DNA from: Zonotrichia leucophrys gambelii
Taxonomy: Eukaryota; Chordata; Aves; Passeriformes; Passerellidae
DNA: 64,000 bases
Direction of reading: 5' to 3'
NCBI RefSeq assembly: GCF_028769735.1
Contig: NC_088171.1
Location: forward strand, 61,184,216-61,248,215
Both the position numbers and the translations under genes were made by a program. The notes under the pieces are model-generated. The model did no database searches and was not told the DNA's origin. It saw nothing but the letters and a program-made list of their open reading frames with translations. Positions 12,851 through 26,771 of the stretch are shown one piece after another (position 1 is the stretch's first letter; the number at the start of each line of letters is the position of its first letter).

Positions 12851-15800
12851 AAAATCTTCAGAAAGAATCACATTACATACAAATTTTACAGTTTTGAGAG
12901 AGCATTTACAAGATTTCTCTTCCACTTCTCCACCACCACCCACCCCCCTTCTTACTCACCCTCCTTTCCAGCAATATGCTAGGAAAGCACATTTCTGTTT
13001 CAGCCCTCTCTGATATTGCCATCTTCTTAGTACACCATAAGCAGAGAAGTAGAGATGTGAATCTCATTATATCTTCCATGAAGAATGTTTCTAAAGGTGA
13101 TAGCAGAGCTAACACCATGTGCTAAGGCAGTCAGCACAGCTTGCTCGAGGTCCCACAGACTCCCTCCTCCTTCCCACCTAAAGAAAAATTTGGTTTGCTG
13201 TGGAAATAGAAAAGGGTTTTTTTTTTCTTCTTATCAGGCCAATGGTGACATGGTCACTTTTCTTTCCTCCACTTTCACCCAATATTCTCCCTAATGTTCA
13301 GCTTGCAGCATCTGTCCCAGAGCCAGATGTTGCCATCAAACATTACAAGGCCACAACCTCTGAAGGAAAGAGTGAGCAAGCAAGCTCTTCCGCATCTACC
13401 AGGGGTAACTTGCTTAAGGAAAGCATCACATAATCATAATTGTGTGAAAAAATTGTTTGGTTGGAGGTTGACCAGAGGGCAACAAGCTAAGAAAAGCTGT
13501 AGCCCATTTTATGCAGTGTCATCAGTTCCCTTGAAAAGGGGAAGGATAGAGTATTGCTGCAGTGTGCCCTCTTGCATATGGTATTCCTCACCCTTGGTGT
13601 CTCAGCTCTCCCATAACACAAAACCATGTGTTTGCACATCCTTTCTCCCTGGGTGTCTGTCACAGTCATCTGTGAGGAACATGCTGAACTTGACTATTTC
13701 TGCAGCAATTACAGAAGCGTGGTCTCAGTCGCCCCAGAGATGATAAGGTCTGTCTTTGTTCCAACCCCCAGCTGGTGCTGGTCCCACCCATTAGGCTCCT
13801 GTCACGTACCTGCATCCTTACATGCTGGTGTTAACTGCACAGATGGAGAGATGGTTTCCTGATGTGAGTTACTGCCATTTCCAATCCACAACTGGCGAGT
13901 GTCTGCCATTAGGGAGAGCAATAAATTTCAAAAGTCTGTCCTTTGTTGATTTGTGACCCATCTTGCTGCTGTTTCCTCTCCTCCCTTCCACATGTCTCTT
14001 TTGAAATAGCACATTTTTATTTGGCATGCTTGGAAGGAGTGTTCCCTTGATTATCTTGCCATTTCTTCTGCTATCGCCAGATCTTTGTAACTGTCTTTTT
14101 TACCTCTGAGAGAAAAAAATGTACTGGGCTGTTGTCTTCCTTTTCAGGGAACTGTCACACATTGGTGCATGTAAGTGCTGTTGGATTCATCTCTACACAC
14201 ATTATTTCATCCTTCAAGATCATGAAATAACTTCCTCAAAACCACAAAAAGGCAAAAATTTGCTATTTATATTGCACCAAAAGGGCTAAATCCATGTGAC
14301 AGTAAGATTGCAGAAGATGTAACCACCCAGATTCTCAATACAGAAAAACTCCTGTCTTGCACAGACACAACTGGCCCATAGGAATCCAGAAAACTTTTAG
14401 TCATTCCGCTAGTGTCCCATGAGCTCTTTTTTAGGTTTATTTTGATTTGGACTTTTCTGAATGTGACACCAGATATAATATGGAGGTTTTTTTTTTCATT
14501 GGTACTCTATCTCATTTGGCCTAAGCTAGCTCTATTTTCATACTACTTCTGTGCTAGTAGTAGACCCCTTAGTTATTCCACAAACTGAGAGACAGGGACT
14601 CTTGTACCAATGCATTCACATTTATGGAGAATCTGGTATCTTCATTTTATTCCCTAAATTTATCTTAAAGCTCCAAAACCACTGACTGTCTTTTCACCTT
14701 TTACAGTCTATTTTATAAAGAAAAAGAATTTGTTACTCATTTTCTTTTTTTTTTTGTAATGGTTCTTGTGATGCAGTTTGCAAACTAAAAGAGTGCTGAG
14801 ACAGCATCATTTAAAAGAGGCTTTTGAACTAATCTTTTACATTGATGGACCTAATTTGTTGCACTTCAGCTTTCTGAAAATCTAATGTGAAAATGAAAAT
14901 AAATTCATAAATTATTGGTATTTGTTGGGCTAGCAAGGGAAATAAACTATTTCAGTCTCTGTATATATAAGCTGATGAGGAGTCTATGCATGTAGCTATA
15001 GATTGTTTAATCACAGTCCATAGGTCATTGCACATCCAAAGTAGTATTATTTATTTTGTAAAACATAGGCTGAGATATGGGAGTTCTTTCCCTTGCTTCT
15101 TTCACAGATATTTTGTTTCATCTAGCAGATGGCTTGAGTAAATTTCCTCTTTTTGCTTCATTTTACCCATTTGATCCATCTGGGATTTTTTCAGTTTATT
15201 CACTCACTGGAGTGAGGTTGTGTGTTGTTCACACAGTGCTTAATGCACCATGGCTCTGAGCTCAGGTAAACCTCTGACTAATTTCTATGTAAATATCACT
15301 CAAAGGAAGAATTTGAGCTATCTGATTTTGTCCCACAAAGATTTCATGGCTGGCTGATATAAGGTATGAGACTGTCTTTAATCTTGGAGGAGCCAAGCTT
15401 GTGTTTGCATTGGTGAGAAAAAAACCAAAATGTAGTTGCACTGTGCTGGCTGAGAGGAAGGGGTAGGGGAGGTCAGTCTAGACAGGAAAAAGGGGTGAGA
15501 GCAATTGTTTTGTGGGTCTGTGTCTCTGAAGTCACTCTGCCAACAGGCTGATGCTCTGCTATTAGACAAGGAGGCTCTTTTAACCTCAGAGGTACCACCT
15601 ACAGCAAAAACATCTTTTTCTGTTATGTAGCAAAGTATCCTGAAAATATATTATATCAAATTAATAATGCCTGACACTCAGTTTTTATATACCCTGTTGT
15701 TCAAAGGGAGGATCTCCAGGGAAATTAATTTTATTTAATTTATATATTGCATTCCACAACTGACTTTTAGATGAATTTAAAATAAATTACAAGAATTATT

Positions 15801-18800
15801 TCAGTGTGATATGCCAGTTAACAATGTTGGCACAATAGCAGCAAGTCTCTCATCAATAAATAAATCTACTCTGGGTCTTTCAGGCCATTTTACTCCTTGT
15901 AGAAATCTGTTCCAACACTCACACGCTCTCTGGTAACTATAAGGATTTTTTAATATGGTAGCCTTCTGGAGTCTACATGCATCCATAATTACATTCTACT
16001 TGTTATCATTGTCAATATAGTCACTAATTTTAAAAATAGTAGCAGTCTCATCTCCAAAGACATTTAAGTAAGCAGTCACATCACGCTATGTACCTTTATT
16101 TTGCAAGGCTAGAAAAAGATCACACTTTTTCATTCAGGCTTTCTCACTGTTAATGCAGATCATTCTCTAGAAGCTCTTCCCCACTCTTCTTCATTTTGAC
16201 CTGGATCTCTCCTACTTAAAAATGAAGTCTTAGGAGGGTCTGAAGGGCATCAGATTCAGTTTTCCTCATTCTAGAAGACTCTGCCCTGCTCACAGTACAA
16301 CTGCACAGATACTTTTTGTATTCAAAGCTACTTTGGGCATCCCATTGAGAAATGGCACATTTAAATTGGTGAGGATGAAGCCAACCACGCACCCAGGATC
16401 AGTGGAAAAAGGGGTTGTTTGAGAACATGAAAAAGTAAAAGACAAATTTTCTGCTGATCTTTCTTTATTTAGAGAGGATTCTGATTGGAGCACTGTGCTC
16501 ACCTGGGGACGTGGAAGTCCCAGGAGCTGTGCTCTGTCAGATTCTTTGAGTCAACAAGACCTTGATTGAGTAGGCAGTTTCAGAATATTTAGGATTTAGA
16601 TCTATTAACTATTCCACGTGCACATCTTGGCTCGTGAAGAGCTTATTATTACTAAGTCTTAAATAAGCATTTTAATTTTCTTACATCCACTGTTGAGGAA
16701 GACTTATTTCACCAGAATAAAAACTTTCCCATAGTGTTTATTTAAAGGATTATTAATCCATTTTGGATTGTTTGGCTTCCTTGGTTTCTTTTCCTGAGAG
16801 GCAAATTTGCTGTGGAATCCCTGCCATAGCTTTTTACTTCCTCTATTTTTTTTTCCTTTTTCTGGTCTTCATTTATTGCTAAAATCCAGGCTCAGATTCA
16901 TGAATTTTCAGCCTAAGTGAATTTAAAAAATCATTATTTACTTCCTCCTGCTTTGTGTATCTAAATATGGTAGTGTCTTTCTCCTATGAAAATATGTGCC
17001 AAGAGACTGTTAATTTAACCTTGTGTCATTATATCTTACATGGAAATCCATGATGTGGAGGTCTTTACCATCTGCTTCCATCAGGAGGGTTATCTCAGTG
17101 TCTAGACACTATAGTGATAGGCTTTTTAGGGTTGCTGATGGATAGACAGGGCTTTGGAGAGCTTGCATTTAATCCTCTTCAGATGTGGATGGATGTTTTC
17201 CGGGAGTCTGGGATGAAGTTTAGGATTGTATTTCAAATAAATTTGTCCTGGAGTGTAAATGGTACAACTTTGGTTAACAGCAAACTCTAACAGGTCTGAG
17301 GGATTAAATGTGGGATTAAATAATATATGAATCAGAGAGACCTCATTTTGATATATGATATGCTCATCTTCTTCTGTTTTTAACACAGATAAAAAATCTT
17401 TAGGCAGAGTAAAAAAATTATTCATGTACATATAATAGTAGTAGCTTCCTTCAAAGACAACTGTTATAAAAAATAGAATAAAATAGGAAGGGAGTGTGAG
17501 CCTCTATGCACATAAAAACTTTATCACTGACACTTTAAAACACACAGATGATTAAAAAAAATTTTTAAATCTTGCTACTTGCTTGTCTTTTGTTTATTTT
17601 GGCACTATTCTGTTCTCGGAAAATGCGAATAGGGCAAACATGCGTATTTGCCCCCTGTTGTGTTTTGGTTCTTGTGTGGAAGAACAGTGCAGCAATGTTT
17701 GGTCTCAAACAGCAGAAAGCAGCATATGTTCTGATTACCTGCCTCTGTGGAAACTTATAAAAATGCCAGACATTCCTGTGGTGTGAGGTGTATGTCCTCC
17801 TGCAGTGCTCCTGGTGTTCCTGCAGTCCCCAGCACAAGGAACAATCTCTCCTGTGAGGTGGTCAATGCCCCTGTGAGCAAGGGATTTAGAGCTGTTGAAA
17901 GAGCTTTCCTTGACAGGAGGCACTTGCTATAGAGATGCTGGTTCTGCATCTGTGCACTTCTCTGGCTGCTCTGAGAGAAGCTCTGGACAGCCTCCCCCTC
18001 CTCCAGCTCATCACACACAAACCTCCCAGGGCAGACACACATAAGACTAGTTCCTACTCTTGCCCCAGCTTCCCAGGCCTCTTGCAAACTGCATTTGGCT
18101 ACTTTGAGTTGTACAGGTTGCAGGTGGAAAGCACAGCTCCCCTGCAGGAGAGCTACTTACTCAAGGGGAACTTCTCAGGGATTGATCTCTTATTATTTAC
18201 CAATAAATTAAGGAGGATCATGAATCAATGCATGAAAAATTAGCCATTACCTAACACAGCTGACATTGAAGACAGCAGGAAATAAAATCTTGATGCCCTT
18301 TCAGACTGAAGTATTGTATTTGCTGGAAAACTGCCCCATTGAAGGCAGGAATGATACATCTGACTCAATGTTCTCATAAGTCTAATTTATTACTTTATAA
18401 TACTCAATTATATTAAAGAATATAGAAAGGATACTTACTCAATGCTAAAAAGCTAATAATGAAAAGTTGTGACTCTTTTCAGAGTCTCAACACAGCTTGG
18501 CCCTGATTGGCCAGTGAGTCAAAACAGCTCACAGCAGAATCCAATGAAACAATCACCTGTGGGTAAACAATCTCCAAACACATTTCATGTGAGCAAAACA
18601 GAGGAGAAGCAAATGAAATAAGAATTGTTTTCCTTTTCTCTGAGGCTTCTCAGCGTCCCAGGAGAAAAATCCTGGGCGAAGAATATGAATGCCACATTGA
18701 AGACATAGAAAAACAAGTTTAAAATAATACTTTCTATGAGCTAATAACAAATATTTAATTAATATCTGTTATGAGAAGGAATCAACTGAAAAATCAGAAG

Positions 18801-21800
18801 GGGTAGTGGCTCGTGTCCAGATTAGTCACATACAGTGTAGTTGGAGCTAGCATTAGGCTATCTCCAGCAGAACAAAAACAACATTTATGCTCTATGTGAA
18901 GGTGTTGATAGTACGTCCACAGGAACATGGTAAACTGTATTCTTACAATTCATGTTTATGAGACATAAAATTGGAAATGTAAAAAGTCCACACAACCAAC
19001 CATGAGAACAGAAGAAATATCATGCAAGAAAGATTAAAAGACCTTGGCCTGCTAGCCTAGCTTAATACAAGCTCTAAGGAAATACAAGTGCCCAGGATAA
19101 ATGCACACAGCTGAAGGAGAACCCCTGAAGTTATCAGACAATCCTGGCAGTAGAAAAAACAGGCAGAAGGAGTCATGGATGTGACCACGCAGGGAAGTAC
19201 AAGAAGGTTTCTAGTCACCAGCGTCCAGAGATGCAGCTCTCAGTAAACAGAACAGTAGCAAGATTTTCAGTATCTTCAAGACAGAACCAAATGTGTTTCT
19301 GAAGGGGACCACACAGTGTGGCTTCCTACAAGATCAGAGGACTGAGCTGAACAGCCGCACATCATTCATTCTGTGCTCAAATCTGCTTTGAGCAGTTGGA
19401 GATTTCCAAGGAGCACAACAAAGCCAAGCACCCTTCTTACAATGTAGTACTGTTACAGTTTAAATTTGAGTTACTGTAATAAAACCAAAAGACACCAAAA
19501 TATTGTCATGTTTGTCTTTCCTATCTGGAACTTAGCCATCCTCTTAAACAGCCTTCTACAACTGTGTTTTTCCTCAATTCCCCAGTCCCAGAGTGTAGCT
19601 TTGCTCTTTCTTTTCACACTCATTTAGGAATTTGTCTCATGAAACTTTCTAACCTTTGTGTAAGATTGATTAAGCTGACAAAGACAATTCTGCACAGTAC
19701 TGGAGAAGAAATTTAAAATCCTACTCTGGAAGCAAGTCCTTCATACCAAGACCTGTTTGTCAGCACGTACATCAGCAAATGCACAGCAGGAAATCCTACA
19801 TGTATGGCTAAGGAGAGTTAAATCTGCTGGGTTTTCAGTCCTTCACCTGTTGAAAGAGACTATCACACTGCATTACACTTTTGACTCAATAGGCTGAATT
19901 AAGTTCACCAATACACCCAAGCCAAGCTGCTGCTGACCAGACACTGAGCTTATCAGGAGTGCCACTTTGGCATGCACACTTCCCAAAGCTCTCATTGCGG
20001 GGCCTTTAAACCATCTGAGCCTTTTCCAACAGAAGATGGCCCTGCAATGATATTTCCTTTTGTCCACCAAAAGCCAAACTAGTAAATTTTTGTTGGTAAG
20101 CCATGCCTAGGTTCAGGTAAACTCTTCTGCAGAGGAACACAGTTTGATTCTTCCAATAGTAGTTTTACACTGCCTTTCCTGAAATAATTTTCTTCAGAGG
20201 TAAGGAGTGTTTTTTTCTTCTTCTGAAGCAAGGTAAAATTGCTCTACCTTGTCCTGGCAGTGAACATCATCAAGATGACATATCTAGAGGTGAAGACACA
20301 CAGCTGAGAGATTCATGGAGTATGCCCTTTGATGTCTGTCAGTCTTGCATGGAGGAAGAGTGGATGCCCTGAATTTGCAGCATCACAGAAAGCTGATGCT
20401 ACAGTGAGCAGCCCTGGGACAGGCCAAGCTATTCCTTTACCTTTGTCTGGGATGTAAAAGTCAGAATAATGGAGAGAACATGGAGGGCTTTGAACTTGTG
20501 TTTTGCAGCCAGCAAAAAGAATGCACTCTTTCTGATCTGGGATACTGCACTGGGTTGCCTATCAGTGTCTGGTTTCTGTAACTGCTGCATTTTATTGTTA
20601 CCCAACAGAGATTAGCAGGCAAGCTAGAAAAAAATCATGCTATTTATCTAAAAAGTTGTTATTTGACAAGTGGAAAACTAAGAATTGGATAAAAGTGAGA
20701 AAAATCTTCTGTGAGGAAAAGTAGTTGTAGCTCAGAAAAATCACCCAAAGAGGTGGTCTGCAACATGATCAAAAATAAAAGAAAGCAGGTATGAATACTA
20801 GTATCCATCATATCAGATCTTTGAAACAAGAGTTTATATTCCTGCTCCTGTGTGGGTTATTGCTCAGATATAAAAGCTTCAACTGCAAAAAGTGTAGGAA
20901 TCTGTTTAAAACATAACTACTCTTAATTCACATCATAACTCCTTACACTGCAGTTTATCAGCTATTTAAATAGAAAGAGATTAATCATGAGAAGCCTTAC
21001 AAATCCTGTCCCACAGTAAATATTCAATAGTGTTTTAAAATACTGAAGAGTCTGTGTTCCTCAAAACATCGAGGTGATATGATTTACTGGCTAGGATTGA
21101 TCTTGTTTCTGGTAGTACAGATGGCTGAAGTTCTGGTTTGAGTAATTTCTCAATATGCTGGATCAAATTCCCAGCTCCTGCATCAGGGCATGAGAGTCCT
21201 TCTCACTGGTATGATGACAGCATGCTCCCCAACACAGGCATGTTTATGGGTGTGTGCCTGTTGTATTTGTGACCATACACACAGTTCTTTAAATGCTTTC
21301 AGACTATATTCTCCTCAGTAAAGTTTGCAGTGTCAGTTAAAAACACCCAACATAATCACACTTATCACTGGAATGGGAGGCATGGACTGCCAGTTAACTG
21401 GCAAAACTGGAAAAAAAGTAGTTTGATCCAGCCACTGCTTGACAGGTCTTGCTACAGACTAAATTCTGACCAGTTCAGTATGGAAGTAGTAGGATGAGAA
21501 AAGAGAGCATGTAGACTTACTTCTCTGTTGGATTAACATGGAGTTGAGGAATACATGTGCATTTCTTTGTAGATAACAGAAGGGTGAAAATAAGGGCAAG
21601 AGTAAAAGCAAGAGCTATTACAAATTGCAATTGCTGTCTGTGTGGAAGGGAAGTCCAACCTTTACACAGTGGATGGCAGGTGAGGACACTTTCCCAAACT
21701 GTTTGGAATTTTGTACACACTTCCGCAGCTTGCAGTCCTGAGATGGCATTGTGATTACAGCCCAGCCAGCAGCCAAGTCCCATGCAGTCGTTCACTCACT
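12851..21800. other. Long unique noncoding stretch, no gene seen
   Basis: About 9 kb with no recognised transposon. It holds short T runs (near 13217 and 14742), a C-rich CCACC patch near 12930-12948, and a cluster of overlapping open frames on both strands at 13085-13860, where T/C-rich DNA has few stops. The GC-richer patch at 17750-18090 carries open frames on both strands but no domain or splice arrangement that I trust. Confidence 0.5.
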
Positions 21801-21902
21801 CCACCTATTACCATCTATCTATTACCCATTCAATTCTCTCCCCCAGTCTCACTGGTGAGGACCAGTGGGATTGAGAGAGAGAATTGAATGGCTAATAGGT
21901 GG
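21801..21902. repeat. 102-bp imperfect inverted repeat (hairpin)
   Basis: The left arm starts CCACCTATTA and runs to ACTGGT. The right arm, from ACCAGT to TAATAGGTGG, is its reverse complement with a few mismatches. The left arm carries about 14 extra bases, a partial duplication of the TATTACC/CTATCT words. The loop is only about 4 bases (21857-21860). No target-site duplication is obvious outside the outer ends, so a MITE is possible but unproven. A transcribed hairpin or a local inverted duplication are alternatives. Confidence 0.7.
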
Positions 21903-21914
21903 AAAATCCATGGG

Positions 21915-21956
21915 TTGAGATACAGGCAAGACATATTGAGATACAGGGAAGACAAA
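21915..21956 (+). repeat. 21-bp tandem duplication, two copies
   Basis: Two adjacent units beginning TTGAGATACAGG occupy 21915-21935 and 21936-21956 and differ at two or three positions. The pair lies only 13 bases beyond the inverted repeat at 21801-21902, so this small area has undergone more than one local rearrangement, probably by replication slippage. Confidence 0.8.
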
Positions 21957-24900
21957 AGCCATGCATGGAAGAAAAGCAAAACTGAAGAATTAAATCACTG
22001 TTTCCCATGGGGAGGCTGGTCTTCAGCCATCTCCAGGAGAGCAGGGCCCCATCATGTGTGTCAATGTGAAAAATGCCATCACTCCAAACATCCTCTCCTT
22101 CCTCTTTCTTTCCCTCTCATTTTATCTGTTGAGCATGGTGTCATGTGGTCTGGAATATCCCTTTGGCCAGTTTGGGTCATCTGTTCTGGCTGTGTCTGGC
22201 TAAGTACCTCCAACTTCCTCAATACCATGGCAGTATGGAAAGCAGAAAAGACCTTGGCTCTGTGCAAGCCCTGCTGAGCAGTAACAAAAACATCTCTATA
22301 TTATCAAGACTTTGTTCAGCACAAATCCAAAATACCAGCCACTGTGAAGAAAGTTAACTCTACCCCAGCCAAAACCAGCACAGATGGTTATTGACAAAAT
22401 TGTTGTTTGCACAAGCTCCTGAGCCTGACTTTGTTGAGTAAGAGCTCTGTTGTAAAACTGTCTGCCTCAGGTCACAGCCACTGTAGGGTATCATGTTTGG
22501 GTAACACAGGGCACATTTCTGAGTTGTCAGTAACATTGAGGATATTTGACTGAGATACTAGGAGCCATAAAAGGCTTCCTGGCCTCTGGTTGCATTGCTC
22601 TGTAAAACTAGCTTGATTTTGCCTTCTCTTTTATGCCTTCTTTTACTACTATCATTATTGAACAAACTTCTGTAGTACTCTGTTATGTAATGTTATGTAC
22701 ATTATTATCCTAGACCAAATTTTTATTTAATTGCTTGGTTCTTTGGGTGGTGAATTTGGCCCAACCTCAATTCTTCTAGACACAATAGGGACTATACAGA
22801 TAAATATTTTCTTTCCTGTTAAATACTTAAGTGCAAGCTTAAAGAGTTGAATATATTTTGCTTGAAAGACATCATTCATTGACAGCATAGAATATGCAGG
22901 ACTAACAAAAGCAAAATCTTCCATCTTTTTTCTGACCTCAGCCTGCTACAGACCTTCACTGCTGTGGGGATGTTTTCTTACAAGTGAACTTATTTAACAG
23001 CTGGAACACAATGTTTATCTCCATAACAGAAAATGGAGAAGGTCCTGCTGGCTCGGAGCAGAGACTCTTTCTCTTGGAAAAGAACTTTCTCAGACAATCT
23101 CTGATGTAGAAAAGCTCACAAAGCTGAGAGGACTCAGGCACCTTCCTGTTACCCCTGTTCACGAGACAGGAATTCTCATGTGCTGACAGCTAAATGAGTG
23201 AGAAGTCTCACTGAATCACACTGAGAAATTTTCTCCTTTCTGGAGAGCGACAGTGTGCTGTAAAAAGCTGTTTGAAAGTGAACAAGTCTCAACTGAAATA
23301 AGTGAGAGCTGACATGTTTGGTCCTGCACATTACATTCTTTTGTAAACAAGGGAGATGCTTTCTGTGAAGATTTTCCATGATCCATTAGAAAATTAATCT
23401 TTTGCCTTGCACACACACCATAAACAGAGAGTACTTAATTGTACGGTGGGTAAGATTTATAAGGAAAGCTACACTTCTAAAGCAGGACAGAAGGAAAAAT
23501 TCTTCATACATTTAAAGGATTACATTTCAGACTGCAGACAGATAAGAAAGTAAATTTCACTCAGTGTTGCTAACAACAGAAAACTACAGGCTGCAAGACT
23601 TCAGGGTTCTCCTGCTCTCCAAAAACTTTAAACAGTGAATTAAAGGGAAACATTCAACCTAGTATTTGGCAAACCCACCTCTGTATTCCACTTTGTCATC
23701 ATCCATAACAGCTCATGGCTCGCACATGGAAAGGAAAGAATTGCTGATGAGGAGGAAGGGATATAGTTGCAGAATTAATAAGCTGAAGTTGCAGAGGAAA
23801 ATTTTGGTTAGAATTTAAGGAAAATCATACCCCAAGTCTCAGATTTTTTGTTGCAGGAGGCAGTTTTCTATCACAAGATTGAAAAATCCTTCTTTCAGAT
23901 TTCAAATCTAACAAATCTTAGGCGTTTTTCATGTGCATTACAAAGTTTCTGTTTAATACTGGGGAAAAATGAAAGATAATTAAAAATAACATCCATAACT
24001 AGAAAATTCATAATTTTCTTCTTAAAAAATATAAACAAGCATATACATGTAGAGAACATACCAGCTGATACATTGTCTTTTACATCTGTTTAATGGTCAC
24101 TTGAGTTCAGATGATGATGCCTTTACTCAAAATGTGTCAACTCTACCTTTGCCTAAAACAGACTTTCAAGAGTAGTAAAAAACTGCTTGAGCACTCCTTA
24201 GGGGAGTCAGCACCTGGCCCTGGAAGACACATTCATTTTAAGTATACTTCTGAAAACAGACCAATGTTTAGGCATTGCCACTTTTGATTGTTAAATTGCT
24301 GCGACAAACTTGCCAACTGGCCCACATACACAAAAAACAGAATGACAAATGTTTGCATCCAGCACAGAGTGGTTACAGAATAAGTTTTATATGCTTGCAT
24401 GGGCACACACAGACACAATTCAGCTTTTTGAAGTAGAACCAAATTGAGCAAAAGACAGTCCAGAAGCTTTTACCATTGAGCTGAAACAGAAGCTTGGTAA
24501 CCAAGCATGACTCTGCTTGGTGCTCTCTACAGAATGGTGCATCCTAACTGGAACCATGCCTGTCTGACTCCTTTGGGAGTGAGAAAGCACCCAGCTGCTT
24601 TCCTGGTAAATGTATCACTGGGGAGGGAGCTCGCAAGCCAATGTGAGAGGTGCTCAGCAGCAGTCAGCCTTTTGAAAGATTGGGTAGTGAATGGAAAATA
24701 TGAAGCAAAGCCTGCACCGAGTGAATTTCCTCGTTAACCCATTGCAGATATTTTCCCTGCAAGTTGTCTTCATTTACTGATGTCCCCTCCCCAAAATCAA
24801 TGACACACAGAGCAAATCGCAGTGATAGGGGACAGAATGCAGTGAATGGTCCTCTCAGCTCCTCCAGACCCCCATCCCTCTGCCAATAAACAGAGTTGTG

Positions 24901-25302
24901 TCTGTTAGGATATATCAAATGGTTGCACTTCAGTTCCTGTACCTTTGCACCAACACAACAAGTGGAAATGTAGACTCTGAGAGAACCAGAAGCTTAGGCA
25001 GGAAGGCAGATGATCTGTTCTACTTCTGAGGAAGCCAAAGAACACCAGGAGCCAAGAACACCCAAGAAGACACAAGAACTTATTTTAGGGATTTGAGACA
25101 AATTAAATGTTATTTCAAGAATAATATGAGTATCAATCAGATTTGTGTTTGGGGGAAAAACTCTAGTGGATTGCTCTTTTTACCAATTCTACAGAAGAAA
25201 ATGAGTGCTAGGAGTGAAGAGCTCTGACTCAGGAGATGTTTACTAAACTTTCTAGAAAACTTTGCTTCTCTGTCTTATTTTTCTATGTCCTGGTACCGTG
25301 TC
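21957..25302. other. Unique noncoding sequence, no gene seen
   Basis: No recognised repeat or gene. The open frame at 21888-22277 starts inside the inverted repeat and shows no domain. The 76-codon frame at 24507-24737 is likewise unremarkable. Confidence 0.5.
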
Positions 25303-25435
25303 TTAGAGTCACAAGATCAGACTCGTTTGAGCTGGAAGAGACTTTGAGTGTCTCTAATCCAACCTTCTACCCAAATTGAAGTCAAGTGTAGGAGCAGACC
25401 AGGCTGCTCAGGTCTTTATCCAGGTGTATTCCCAA
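25303..25435 (-). mobile_element. CR1 LINE fragment, 3' end, antisense
   Basis: Read on the plus strand, this has the order typical of a reversed CR1 tail: AGAGTCACAAGATCAGA, then GAGCTGGAAGAGAC, then AATCCAACCTTCTACC, then GACCAGGCTGCTCAGG. CR1 is the main avian non-LTR retrotransposon; most copies are short because reverse transcription from the 3' end stops early. This copy is strongly diverged, its terminal octamers are barely legible, and it has no coding part. The subfamily cannot be told by eye. Confidence 0.8.
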
Positions 25436-26310
25436 AGCAATGTGATGTTTTTTACAATCAGATTTAGTATGAGCATGTCATCAACTTTATGACAGTAGAC
25501 TTATTTTCTGAAGGTGAGGTGTTACATGTCAATACAGCCATAGCAAAATTGACCAATTCTGACAGTATATAGGGACAAAAATCTTTCAAGAGATGAAACA
25601 TTTATCAAATTCAGATCTAGACAACTACTTCTTTGAATTAGTTTTTTTTAAAAGGAAACATTATTAAAAAATATTTTTCTGTTGGGTCCTCAGAGATAAA
25701 TTCATACACATAAACTCTCCAAATATGAGACACTTTCATGGACACATCCACCATCTACACACGCACACACTCAACATCCTCACCAGTGCACACAGTGGCA
25801 GCTGCTTGCTAAAGATTTTTTTATAGTGCTTCTTTTACAAGGAAAAGTACATCAAAATTCCCTACAACATCTTTTGAATACAGACATGGTCTAGGTAGGA
25901 GTACAGCAGATGGAAAATCATCATAGATGTAGAAAAGAAGTGTTGTAAAGCAGATGGTGAGCAGTTGTTCAAGTCAACTAAAATGAAGCACAATTTTCTT
26001 TGTACAACCAGTACTACCAAAAAATTCCAGTCATGAGGGCAGGGAGGGCTGGACCACACAGGAATTCTGTGAGTAGAGTAGGCTCAGTAGAGCCTTTTAA
26101 GAACAAATTAACATCTGCTGGAGTTGAAGGGTCTACCTTGGGTTAATTCTTACTTTAAAGAAAGATTTAGATGAAGTAGGCTTTCTGTCTATATTCTAAT
26201 GTTATTATATCCACTTTGGTCTCATGGATCCAGCTTTTCTTTGTCATCTTGATGTGCTAGCTCCCAAGCTTTTAATGTCACATGTGAATCCAGAGTTCAG
26301 GAGTAATTAA
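25436..26310. other. Unique noncoding sequence, no gene seen
   Basis: Single-copy-looking DNA between the CR1 fragment and the A/C-rich tract, including a short CA-rich patch near 25755-25772. No feature recognised. Confidence 0.5.
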
Positions 26311-26433
26311 ATAAACAAAGAAAAAACAAAAGAAACCACCACCACCCCCAAAAAACTCCACCAAAACAAAAATAAAACAAAAACCAAAACAAAACCAAAA
26401 AACACGCACAACAACAACAACAAAAACAAAAAC
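26311..26433. repeat. A/C-rich low-complexity tract
   Basis: The tract passes from ACC words through AAAACA words to a short run of ACA triplets near 26409-26422. The minus strand reads as Phe/Cys/Val-rich false frames. It resembles the tract at 7444-7572 and may come from the same kind of slippage or from an old poly(A). Confidence 0.85.
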
Positions 26434-26730
26434 TGGCTGCTGGAGATAAAAAAATAGAAACATCATGGTGGCATAAGGACAAAAAGGAGAGCAAGGAGTA
26501 AGCAAGGCACAGATCTGAAGGACAACAGAGAGATGAATGCCTGGAGCTTTAAGGTCATTCTTGAATTTGTTGACAGAAGAGGTAGACACTACTGTGGCCT
26601 GCTTCCCAATACATAAAACTTGATTTCTCTTGTCAGGAGACTCACAACTTTGTGGAAGAGCTGGGGATGGGACAGAACCCAAGAGGCAGAGTAACAGCCT
26701 CAGGCTGGCAAGGGCTATAATTATATTGGT

Positions 26731-26771
26731 GATAAGTATTATTCACCTCCATTACAGGTGAGGTAACTGAG
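26731..26771 (-). mobile_element. Possible ancient MIR-like SINE, left part, split by the LTR
   Basis: The words TATTATTCACCTCCATTACA and GGTGAGGTAACTGAG follow the reverse-strand MIR SINE pattern (TATTATCCCCATTTTACAGATGAGG, then AAACTGAG). The match seems to resume after the LTR at 27397 with AAGCAGAA, where MIR has GCACAGAG. MIR elements are ancient and rare in birds, and the match is short, so this is tentative. If right, the LTR inserted inside the SINE. Confidence 0.35.
26766..26771. repeat. Target-site duplication, left copy (ACTGAG)
   Basis: ACTGAG sits directly before the TG that opens the LTR and is repeated exactly after the CA that closes it (27391-27396). A 6-bp duplication is typical of class II (ERVK-like) retroviral integrases. 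Confidence 0.85.

Noticed and set aside
13085..13862. Cluster of overlapping frames that could be a small gene
   Set aside because: Frames of similar length lie on both strands in T/C-rich DNA and none carries a recognisable motif.
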